Origin: Flavobacteriaceae bacterium
GTDB taxonomy: Bacteria > Bacteroidota > Bacteroidia > Flavobacteriales > Flavobacteriaceae
Assembly (NCBI GenBank): GCA_027490305.1
Contig: JAIXYI010000063.1
Span: 1-64,000, forward strand
Reading direction: 5' to 3'
DNA: 64,000 nucleotides
The number at the start of each line of letters is the position of its first letter. The stretch's first letter is position 1. The notes under the pieces were generated by a model. That model was not told where the DNA came from, did no database searches, and worked only from the letters and a program-made list of their open reading frames with translations. The position numbers and the translations under genes are program-made. This document shows positions 49,513-57,359 of this stretch, piece by piece.

Positions 49513-49679
49513 AGCGAGGAAAAACGAAGTGCAAAGGTACGGGTTTCACGGGTGAAAGTAAAGCCGGACGCAAGAAGCCTTACAGGGGATAAAAACTAAA
49601 AAAATGCTAAATTTTGCTATCGCTTAAACCCCATTGGTAGATTTGTATCTTAGAAGCAGAATTTAGAAAAACAATCATT

Positions 49680-50069
49680 ATGAAAAACGTCAGAACTGTT
49701 CTCGCTGCCTTCGCCGTTTTGTTTGCCGTAGCCGGCACGCAGGCGCAGGAACTTAAGAAAGCCACTCCTAACCGCGCTGCGATGAAAGCGGCCAAAGAAA
49801 GCGTCGATGCCGAGTTGCAACTCACGCCGGAGCAAAAAACCAAAATGGATGCGATCCGTAAGAAGTATGTGGAAAAGGCACGTGACCTGAAAAGCGGCGA
49901 GCGCGAAGAGCGTCGCAAGCAGATGATGGCGCTGCACGATGAACGCGATGCAGAGGTGAAATCGATCCTTACGGAAGAGCAATACAAAAAGTTCATCGAG
50001 TTCCGCAAGAAACGCAAGGAAGAGATAAAGGAAAAGATGGAGGAGAAGCGAAAAGAAAAGGTTAATTAA
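49680..50069 (+). CDS. Secreted Spy/CpxP-like helical protein
   Basis: Signal peptide; DAELQLTPEQKTKMDAIRKKYVEKARDL...LTEEQYKKFIEFRKKRKEE. Confidence 0.7.
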   Translation: MKNVRTVLAAFAVLFAVAGTQAQELKKATPNRAAMKAAKESVDAELQLTPEQKTKMDAIRKKYVEKARDLKSGEREERRKQMMALHDERDAEVKSILTEEQYKKFIEFRKKRKEEIKEKMEEKRKEKVN

Positions 50070-50074
50070 GAAGG

Positions 50075-50099
50075 AGCCGCTCGATTGAGCGGCTTTTTT
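50075..50099 (+). terminator. Rho-independent terminator
   Basis: gccgctc-gatt-gagcggc-tttttt. Confidence 0.88.
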
Positions 50100-50160
50100 G
50101 TTGGCTGATTATAGGGAGTAGTAAGAAGCTGTCACATTGATACGCTTTATTTCATATATC

Positions 50161-50370
50161 CTTCTTTTGTCTTGACACAAAAGAAGCAAAAGTTCAAGCG
50201 CTTGGTTCGTTCGGCGACCAGCCAATCCTTTGTTCCGGAAATAAAATAAACTCGCTGGCGCTCAGACAGTATTTTATTTCTACGGAACTGCGGGATGGCC
50301 GGTGCCCGCCTGCCACGAACCTATGCGCAGGTCTACGCATTGGGGTTTGTTCCAGCAGGAAGTGTCTTTT
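50161..50370. repeat. Bacteroidota-type intergenic repeat element (single copy here)
   Basis: Starts with CTTCTTTTGT-CTTGAC-ACAAAAGAAG (perfect 10-nt arms, 50161-50186), then aaaataaactcgctggcgctcagacag. Family recognition is from memory. Confidence 0.5.
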
Positions 50371-50508
50371 TACGGAGTTTTGAACGTTGACTAAAAACAT
50401 TCGATTCGAAAATCCTGTAATAACATCGCAGAACCGTGTAAGGAGAAAATCCGTACATAACATCAAATTTGTAAAAGAACGGAAGCGAAACCCTGACGGA
50501 CGTGAATC

Positions 50509-50952
50509 ATGTATGAAAGTGCCAACATCCGTATACTGCTTGCCGACGACGATGGTGACGACCGCTATTTCTTTCGAACCGCATTGGAGGAAATGAACCT
50601 GACGTCCGACTTTTCGACGGTGAAGGACGGGCTCGATCTCATGGGGTATCTCCACAAGGCCGATACGCTTCCGGATATTCTGTTCCTTGACCTGCATATG
50701 CCGAAGAAGTCGGGCTGGGAGTGTCTTCGCGACATTCGAAGCAGTCCGAAATTCGACACCGTTTGTATCGCGATCTATTCGAATCTGGGTTCGGATGAAC
50801 AGATTGAGGAGATACTCGACGAAGGTGCCAACATCTACTTCAATAAACCGGATGGGATGGAGGGCATCAAGGAAATGATACGGCAGGTCATTCGGGTGTA
50901 TCGCTATTACCCGAACCTGGGCGCCGATGAAGAGGCTTTCCTCTTCAGTTGA
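50509..50952 (+). CDS. Single-domain response regulator receiver
   Basis: IRILLADDDGDDRYFFRTALEE; LPDILFLDLHMPKKSGWECL; IYFNKPDG. Confidence 0.93.
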   Translation: MYESANIRILLADDDGDDRYFFRTALEEMNLTSDFSTVKDGLDLMGYLHKADTLPDILFLDLHMPKKSGWECLRDIRSSPKFDTVCIAIYSNLGSDEQIEEILDEGANIYFNKPDGMEGIKEMIRQVIRVYRYYPNLGADEEAFLFS

Positions 50953-50978
50953 TTTTGGAATCATGTTTTGTTTTGTTT

Positions 50979-51016
50979 TAATACGCCGAAGCCCGGACGC
51001 TTGTTCGGGCTTTGGT
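50979..51016 (+). terminator. Hairpin AAGCCCG...CGGGCTT
   Basis: gaagcccggacgcttgttcgggctttgg. Confidence 0.6.
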
Positions 51017-51023
51017 ATTGTGG

Positions 51024-51069
<46 letters not shown>

Positions 51070-51273
51070 CGGTTCTGGCTTGAAGGTATGTTCATTATTT
51101 GTCAAATTTCCGGTTTGATGGGAGGTAGTATAGTACACATTTATAGCCGAATACTTATAAAATAAACAACAGGCTTTCGGAAGTGTTTACGGAATCCTAA
51201 AGTTTCACGTATTGCGAAGTTTGTTCGGGGATTAAGTGGTACATTAGAAGAAAGCCCATTTACCCATTCTTCC

Positions 51274-52734
51274 ATGAGAATTTCTATTATTCGTAAAAAC
51301 GTAAAGGTCAGTCCTGATTCACGGCGCGTCATCGCCCGCTTTTTCTTCAACGGTGAAGAACGTGCGGTGGCCCTCATCAAAAAGGTACTGTCACTTCCGA
51401 AAGAGGAGGTGTTTCGTATTGTATCGCCGCTACTGCAGGACTTTTCCGGTCGCCATCGCAACATTACCCACAAACTCTATCGTCATTGTGAACGGGTGAA
51501 ACCCTATATCGAAATGGCAGGTGCGAAGCCCGATACGCTTGACGAATTCACCCGTCTTTTGATTGGGTCTTATTTCACACACGAATATTCGATCGAGTCG
51601 GCGGCGTTTTTCAATCCGTCTATCGTAGAAGATCCCGACCAGTATAACCTGGAGGAGGGCCAACTGCGTGTCATCATCAGCTTTCGCGCGGTAGGAGAGG
51701 GGCACGTTTCGTCTGTTGTGTTCCGTCGTGCGATCATCGACCGGCATAACGACATACAGGTGCAACCGGCCGGACTCTACATCGATGAGGCGGAGCGGGT
51801 GCGCAATGCCGTCTACCAAAAGAAATTGTTCTTGAAGATTGGGGCCGATGAGGATATCAACAGTGAGTTCCTTGATGCGGTCGACAAAAATCTGGGGGAA
51901 ACCTTCGACTACGATGCCCTGAAAAAGATCGTACTCGCGGAGAAAGCCGAAACCAATGATCCGCAGACACTGGCCCAATACAACCTTATATTGGCATTAT
52001 CCGATAGTTACCGCAAAATCACGTTCTCCCGCGATACCGACATAAGCGACCGCGTCATCTTTCCGATATCCGACCTTGAAAGCAAAGGCATCGAAGACGC
52101 GCGGTTCGTCAAGTTTACCCGTGAAAACGGTGCCACGGTCTATTATGCGACCTATACGGCTTATGACGGCTACCATATCATGCCGAAGTTGCTCAAAACC
52201 TACGACTTCTATTCGTTTAAGACGAGTCCGCTCAACGGCGCCGGCGCGCGAAACAAAAACCTGGCGCTTTTTCCGCGTAAGATTCGCGGCAAATATTGCA
52301 TGCTCTCGCGTGTAGATGGGTGGAACAATTACATCATGTATTCGGATAACATCAACGTGTGGGAAGATCCCATTCGGATCCAGACGCCGGAGCATCCGTG
52401 GGAATTCGTGCAGATGGGAAACTGTGGTTCGCCCATCGAGACGCCCGATGGCTGGCTGGTGGTGACCCATGCCGTGGGCCCCATGCGCCGTTATAGCATC
52501 GGCGCCGCTTTGTTAGACCTGGAAAATCCGGAAATCGAGATCGGCCGACTCAACGACCCCTTGATCACACCCAACCCAGACGAACGCGAAGGCTATGTGC
52601 CGAACGTCGTCTATTCCTGCGGCTCGATCATCCATAATGGCGAATTGATCATTCCATACGGATTGTCCGACCACAGTTCGTCGTTTGCGACGGTGAATTT
52701 GGAGGCGTTGATGGGGAGGTTGAGGAGCGAGTAA
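51274..52734 (+). CDS. GH130-family glycoside phosphorylase-like protein
   Basis: GNCGSPIETPDGWLVVTHAVGPMRRYSIGAALLDLENPEIEIGR; YVPNVVYSCGSIIHNGELIIPYGLSDHSSSFA. Confidence 0.9.
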   Translation: MRISIIRKNVKVSPDSRRVIARFFFNGEERAVALIKKVLSLPKEEVFRIVSPLLQDFSGRHRNITHKLYRHCERVKPYIEMAGAKPDTLDEFTRLLIGSYFTHEYSIESAAFFNPSIVEDPDQYNLEEGQLRVIISFRAVGEGHVSSVVFRRAIIDRHNDIQVQPAGLYIDEAERVRNAVYQKKLFLKIGADEDINSEFLDAVDKNLGETFDYDALKKIVLAEKAETNDPQTLAQYNLILALSDSYRKITFSRDTDISDRVIFPISDLESKGIEDARFVKFTRENGATVYYATYTAYDGYHIMPKLLKTYDFYSFKTSPLNGAGARNKNLALFPRKIRGKYCMLSRVDGWNNYIMYSDNINVWEDPIRIQTPEHPWEFVQMGNCGSPIETPDGWLVVTHAVGPMRRYSIGAALLDLENPEIEIGRLNDPLITPNPDEREGYVPNVVYSCGSIIHNGELIIPYGLSDHSSSFATVNLEALMGRLRSE

Positions 52735-52804
52735 GTAGGAGCAAGGAGCAAGTATCGAGGAGCAAGGAGTGAGGAGCGAGTATCAAGGAGCAAGGAGCAA
52801 GGAG
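52722..52804. repeat. Period-7 GAGCAAG/GAGCGAG array (left flank of the four-helix-bundle gene)
   Basis: gaggagcgag..gtaggagcaaggagcaagtatcgaggagcaaggagtgaggagcgagtatcaaggagcaaggagcaaggag. Confidence 0.88.
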
Positions 52805-52891
52805 AAGCACGACGGTATCAATATTGTGGATAAAAGTGCGGAAATCCCGTATCCGAGTGGTAGGGCGGACATTGTAGTTTTACCGAAAAAA

Positions 52892-53242
52892 ATGTCCAGT
52901 TATCATAGATTGTTGGTTTGGCAAAAAGGCATGATCCTTGCGGAGAGAATATACCAGTCTACCGCTTCTTTCCCTTCATCAGAATTATTCGGATTGCACT
53001 CCCAACTGCGTCGTTCAGCGGTTTCGGTGCCCTCTAATATCGCAGAAGGCTACGGAAGGAATGGTAATTCGGAATTACGTCGTTTTTTGACGATTTCGCG
53101 AGGTTCGCTTTTCGAACTTGGCACCCAAATAGAAGTTGCAACACGAGTGGGCTTATTGGGTATTGAAGAAAGTACTTCATTGCTGCTACTGGTATCGGAA
53201 CTCGAAAAAATGCTTAACGCCTATATCAAACGTCTACTGTAA
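52892..53242 (+). CDS. Four-helix-bundle protein (S23/23S rRNA-intervening-sequence protein-like)
   Basis: MSSYHRLLVWQKGMILAERIYQ...LHSQLRRSAVSVPSNIAEGYGRNGNSELRRFLTISRGSLFELGTQIEVA; start moved downstream of the repeat-encoded extension. Confidence 0.9.
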   Translation: MSSYHRLLVWQKGMILAERIYQSTASFPSSELFGLHSQLRRSAVSVPSNIAEGYGRNGNSELRRFLTISRGSLFELGTQIEVATRVGLLGIEESTSLLLLVSELEKMLNAYIKRLL

Positions 53243-53255
53243 GTCCTCGCGCGCG

Positions 53256-53280
53256 CCTTGCTCCTTGATACTCGCTCCTC
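53256..53280. repeat. Right flank: perfect 25-nt inverted copy of 52771-52795
   Basis: ccttgctccttgatactcgctcctc is the exact reverse complement of gaggagcgagtatcaaggagcaagg. Confidence 0.92.
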
Positions 53281-53350
53281 AAAAAACTAACTTAACAGCG
53301 CTATAACGTAACTGCTGTACTTCATGACATAATACTGCGCCGTCGTCACA

Positions 53351-53491
53351 TTATTCCGGATCATTCTGAAGCGCATAATACATTTCATTAGGATCGTAGT
53401 CGAAATCGAAATCGAACTGGTTGTCGTAGTCGGTGTCATCGTTGATGCGGATGATCTCTAGGTCGTCTTCGTAGTTGAATGTGGCTTCCAT
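53351..53491 (-). CDS. 46-aa acidic small protein (not in the ORF track)
   Basis: MEATFNYEDDLEIIRINDDTDYDNQFDFDFDYDPNEMYYALQNDPE*. Confidence 0.5.
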   Translation of the reverse strand: MEATFNYEDDLEIIRINDDTDYDNQFDFDFDYDPNEMYYALQNDPE

Positions 53492-53689
53492 TTGTAGTAG
53501 CTTTAGGTTGTGTCACAAAGTTGCCCAAAGTTAGGACGCAACGCCTTACACCATTTTGGAGAATGGTTATATAATTCGAAGAAAAACGTTACGGAAATAT
53601 GGTGTAAATGTAAATTTTGGGCGTTGCCCGTGTCGATAACGCATTGATTTCCATGCAATGCTTCGCTTTTCGCAGTTCGTTGGGAAATA

Positions 53690-53855
53690 ACCGCAGGCAC
53701 GGGCCGGGCCCTCCGCTTTAGCCCTTTTACCTCAGGCGGCGTCGCATCGGCGCACCGTGGCTTCCGTTGGTCGCCCCGTTTGCCGGCGTCGCCAGGCCTT
53801 CGGTTGCAAGGGGCTGCCGCTGCGGTCCCTAACGCAAATCGCTACCGTGGCGTTC
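53690..53855 (-). repeat. GC-rich intergenic repeat, copy A
   Basis: Minus strand: tagggaccgcagcggcagccccttgcaaccgaaggcctggcgacgccgg...gcgaccaacggaagc...gccgcctgaggtaaaagggctaaagcgg. Confidence 0.75.
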
Positions 53856-53857
53856 GA

Positions 53858-54619
53858 TCAAAACCGGCCACTGAGCAGGGTACCGCCAATAGGTGCTTTG
53901 GCTTCGATGCCGAGCTTTTTCATCATTTCATAGGTGGTGCACACGGCAGCGGACGTCACGGGGAGACCGGTGGCTTGTTCCAACAGGTCAATCGCCTCTA
54001 ACGACGGCATCTGCACACAGGCCGAGGCGACCAAAACGTCTACGCCGGTCAGGTCAAGACGTTTGTAGATTTCGAGCAGGTTCATCGGATCTTGTGCCGC
54101 GACTTCGAGGTTGTCGGGTATTTCGAGTGCGATCGAATCAACCACTTCAAACCCCTGGTGCTCGATATAATCGACGACCAGGTCGGTGAGGGGCCGCATA
54201 TACGGCGTGACCACTGCCACTTTTTTGGCGCCGAGTGTGTTGAGTCCGTTGATGAGCGCACCGGCGCTGGTCACAATCGGAGTAGGGAAGCCGTTCGCCA
54301 CGGTTTCTTGGTGGAGATTGACCTCCGACACACAATGATACCCGCGGCCCATGCTCATGATGGCGACTAAACAGGCGTAGCCCATCACGTCGACGTGGGC
54401 GTCAGAGAGTTCGAGGGCGCATTTGAGGCTCATGGCGTCCATGGCTTCGAGTTCTTCTTTGGTGACTTTTTTCATGCGCATCCGGCTCGAATGAAACGTA
54501 AAGCACTCTGGCAAGACGGTTTCACGCGCCCGGAAAATCGCCGGGATCTCGGTTTCCATGGTGACGTTAGAGGAGGGCACGATCTGGCCGATGCGGTATT
54601 TTTTGGGTGCTGTATTCAC
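53858..54619 (-). CDS. Maleate cis-trans isomerase/Asp-Glu racemase superfamily
   Basis: RIGQIVPSSNVTMETEIPAIF; GYACLVAIMS; SAGALINGLNTLGAKKVAVVTPYM; VLVASACVQMPSLEAIDLLEQATGLPVTSAAVCTTYEMMK. Confidence 0.88.
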   Translation of the reverse strand: MNTAPKKYRIGQIVPSSNVTMETEIPAIFRARETVLPECFTFHSSRMRMKKVTKEELEAMDAMSLKCALELSDAHVDVMGYACLVAIMSMGRGYHCVSEVNLHQETVANGFPTPIVTSAGALINGLNTLGAKKVAVVTPYMRPLTDLVVDYIEHQGFEVVDSIALEIPDNLEVAAQDPMNLLEIYKRLDLTGVDVLVASACVQMPSLEAIDLLEQATGLPVTSAAVCTTYEMMKKLGIEAKAPIGGTLLSGRF

Positions 54620-54843
54620 GGCTGTTTTTTCTTTTTTGTAAAATCGAAGCGGGCAAAGATATTAATCAGGCCGAGAATAAGGGCAGTGCCGAAGGAAATC
54701 TGTAAAGACTGTATAAACGCCAGGGTAAAGCTAAACTTCTCCTTACTCGGTCCCATGATCAGTGCAAAAACCATCAGGCCTGTAAAAAGACCGACCCCGA
54801 CTGCGATAAAGACGATCCTGAAGTAATACCAGCTGTTTTTCAC
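54616..54843 (-). CDS. Small membrane protein in the gentisate cluster
   Basis: Two TM segments; overlaps the start of the isomerase gene and the end of the FAH gene by a few nt. Confidence 0.7.
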   Translation of the reverse strand: MKNSWYYFRIVFIAVGVGLFTGLMVFALIMGPSKEKFSFTLAFIQSLQISFGTALILGLINIFARFDFTKKKKQP

Positions 54844-55751
54844 TTTCCTAACTCTTTGATTGTATTGGTGATAGTGCCAATTCCTTCAACCGTGGCTTCC
54901 ACCACATCGCCGTGCCACATCCATTCCTGTGGGTCGCGTCCGGCGCCGACTCCGGCAGGTGTTCCCGTGGCAATGATGTCGCCGGGTTCAAGGGTGAACA
55001 CGGTACTGAGGTCTTCGATCAGGTCCGCAATACGGAACAGCATGAATTTGGTGTTAGAACGTTGTTTTTCGACGCCGTTAACCGTCAGCCACAGGTTCAG
55101 GTTGTGCGGATCGGGAATTTCGTCTTTTGTTACCAATACCGGACCCATAGGCGCGAAGGTATCCTGGCCTTTCGAGACAATCCATTGTCCGGCACGACGG
55201 CAATCGCGGGCGGAAATATCGTTGATGACGGTGTAGCCAAACACGTGGTCGAGGGCCTGGTCTTTGGAAATATATTTACCGCCTTTACCAATGACGACGG
55301 CCAATTCGACTTCCCAATCCAGTTGCTGGGTGAGTTTTGGGTTGTGTACAATAAAGGTATTGGTGCCGGTTACCGCCGTGGGTGGCTTAGAGAAAATCAC
55401 CGGTTGTTGCGGCAATTCTTTTGAGGTATCCAGCGTGCGGGCACTTTCGGCCACGTGTTCGGTGTAGTTCAACCCGATACCGATGATATTCTTCCGCGGC
55501 CGTGGAATCGGCGCGAGCAGCGTTACTTCCGCCAAAGGCACGGCGATCGCGGCTAACTGGTTCTCGTTGAGTTCTTTTCGGGCTGCGGCGATGGAAGCCA
55601 GCAACTCGGGACCGCCGTCGATGATCTCGAGCAGGGTAGACGGAAACGGCGTTCCCAATTTGTTGCCGAGTGCTTCGAGCGAAATGACGATGTCGGTTTC
55701 GACAAGGCCGACGTGGGTTTTGGATTGGAGTTGAAAAGTGGAGAATTTCAT
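54840..55751 (-). CDS. Fumarylacetoacetate hydrolase family protein
   Basis: IIGIGLNYTEHVAES; WEVELAVVIGKGGKYISKDQALDHVFGYTVINDISARDCR; LEPGDIIATGTPAGVG. Confidence 0.95.
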   Translation of the reverse strand: MKFSTFQLQSKTHVGLVETDIVISLEALGNKLGTPFPSTLLEIIDGGPELLASIAAARKELNENQLAAIAVPLAEVTLLAPIPRPRKNIIGIGLNYTEHVAESARTLDTSKELPQQPVIFSKPPTAVTGTNTFIVHNPKLTQQLDWEVELAVVIGKGGKYISKDQALDHVFGYTVINDISARDCRRAGQWIVSKGQDTFAPMGPVLVTKDEIPDPHNLNLWLTVNGVEKQRSNTKFMLFRIADLIEDLSTVFTLEPGDIIATGTPAGVGAGRDPQEWMWHGDVVEATVEGIGTITNTIKELGK

Positions 55752-55803
55752 TAGGAGTAGTTAGTAGTTAGTGGTCAGTAGTTAGTAGTAAGTAGTAAGT
55801 GGT
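55749..55803. repeat. AGTAGTT/AGTGGTC period-7 array at the FAH gene start
   Basis: aggagtagttagtagttagtggtcagtagttagtagtaagtagtaagtgg. Confidence 0.75.
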
Positions 55804-55811
55804 TGGGGAGG

Positions 55812-55950
55812 TGTAGGCCTAGCCCCGATGGGAGCGGCAGCCCCTGATGACGGAAGGCTGGCCTTGCCGGGCTGTGGGCGCGACCAACGGAAGCGTTCGC
55901 AGACCGTTGCAAGGCCGCCTGATCGGCGAAGGGCTATAGCGAACAGCGGG
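55812..55950 (+). repeat. GC-rich intergenic repeat, copy B (same family as 53690-53855)
   Basis: tagccccgatgggagcggcagcccctgatgacggaaggctggccttgccgg...gcgaccaacggaagc...gccgcctgatcggcgaagggctatagcg. Confidence 0.75.
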
Positions 55951-55951
55951 A

Positions 55952-57064
55952 TCATGCTTCCAAAATCTGATAACCGTCGTTTTCGGGATAGGCTTTTTCC
56001 TGGTAGAGTCCGAGGGCTTCGATGGTCGGTAAATCGTTGAAAGAGAAGAGGCAGGCGTCTTCGGAATCGGACAGGTTGACGTGTTCGTGGTACGTCCATG
56101 ACGGAACGCAGAAAATATCGCGTTCGCGCCAGTCGAAGCGTTTGCCGCCGATGATCGAATAGCCGTGGCCTTTGGCGCATTGGTAGACGAACGAGCCCGT
56201 GTGTTTGTGGGCTTTGGTGTGTTCGCCGGCGCGCAGTAACTGCATCGTAGCGCCCATGGTTTGCATGACGTGGCCGCCGGTGAGCGGGTTGGTATAGCGC
56301 ATGATGAGGCCGTCGAAGGGCGATCCTTCGTTGACTTCAGCGGCTTTCAGCAGTGCAGGATAAACGTCTTTCCAGGCGTATTTGAACAATGGTGAATACG
56401 GCTTGTCCCACACATGCTGTGACGGTACGATGCCCGCTCCGGAGTAGCTCATCGGCAGGTAATTGACCGGTGCCACGAGCGGCTGTTTGCCATCAAAAAC
56501 CGCGTAATCATTGGCTTCAAGGGCATTTACGAGCGGAATATCGAGTCCGTCCTGCCAAATACACGTTTTGCCGCCTTCTTCAACGCCGTGTTCGTGCCAG
56601 GCGGAATTGGGCGTGATGACGAAGTCGTTGACTTCCAGCATGATCTTGTGTCCGTCGACCACGGTATAGCCGCGTTCGCCCTCCATAATGAACCGTAGGG
56701 CCGATGCGCGGTGGCGGTGGGCCGACGTGCTTTCGCCGGGGCGCGTGACCTGGATGCCGGTGTAGAGCCAACCGACGGCGGCGCTGACATCGCGGCGTTT
56801 GTCGTTGACGAGATATACGACGCGGCGTCCGGCTTGTTCGGGCGTTACGAGCTCGGATGATTTGAGTACGAGTTCGCGTAAGTCGCTGTATTTCCAAAGC
56901 ATCGGAATGGACGAAGTGCGCGGTTCCCAGGGTTCGATGTCGTTGGCGACCGTCCAAAGAGCGCCGGCGCCGAGCGTTTCGAGTTCGCGGTAATACGCTT
57001 CGAGTTCTGGAGTGTCGGTGACGCGGGCACGGCCAAGGACGTCGTCGGAATGTTGTGTATCCAT
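55952..57064 (-). CDS. Gentisate 1,2-dioxygenase-like cupin protein
   Basis: STSAHRHRASALRFIMEGERGYTVVDGHKIMLEVNDFVITPNSAWHEHG; second cupin GEHTKAHKHTGSFVYQCAKGHGYSIIGGKRFDW. Confidence 0.93.
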   Translation of the reverse strand: MDTQHSDDVLGRARVTDTPELEAYYRELETLGAGALWTVANDIEPWEPRTSSIPMLWKYSDLRELVLKSSELVTPEQAGRRVVYLVNDKRRDVSAAVGWLYTGIQVTRPGESTSAHRHRASALRFIMEGERGYTVVDGHKIMLEVNDFVITPNSAWHEHGVEEGGKTCIWQDGLDIPLVNALEANDYAVFDGKQPLVAPVNYLPMSYSGAGIVPSQHVWDKPYSPLFKYAWKDVYPALLKAAEVNEGSPFDGLIMRYTNPLTGGHVMQTMGATMQLLRAGEHTKAHKHTGSFVYQCAKGHGYSIIGGKRFDWRERDIFCVPSWTYHEHVNLSDSEDACLFSFNDLPTIEALGLYQEKAYPENDGYQILEA

Positions 57065-57330
57065 TTACAGAGTCAAACCTTTGGCCGGATGCGGCCGGAT
57101 TAATCGATGCTAAATTTAGGTATTGTCGGGAAATTATATCGTTGTCGTGGCGGGTAAAATTCGCGGGAGAATTAAAAGAAATGACGCATATGATTATTAT
57201 TTCATCTGCAATGTGCATTTAGACATACAGACTCGACTGTACTTGAAACCCTGAAAAACAAGGAATTCATCCGTATTTTTACATTTACAATCAAACTATA
57301 ATTTATATTATGTAAAATATCGTTTTTTCC

Positions 57331-57356
57331 AAACAGGGAGCGTTAGGCTCCCCGTT
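57331..57356 (-). terminator. Hairpin GGGGAGC-CTAAC-GCTCCC downstream of the aldehyde dehydrogenase
   Basis: Minus strand: acggggagcctaacgctccctgtttggaaaaaa. Confidence 0.6.
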
Positions 57357-57359
57357 GTA

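Noticed and set aside
52769-52891. N-terminal extension MRSEYQGARSKEKHDG... of the four-helix-bundle ORF
   Set aside because: Encoded by the heptad array; family homology begins at MSSYHRLLVWQKG (52892).
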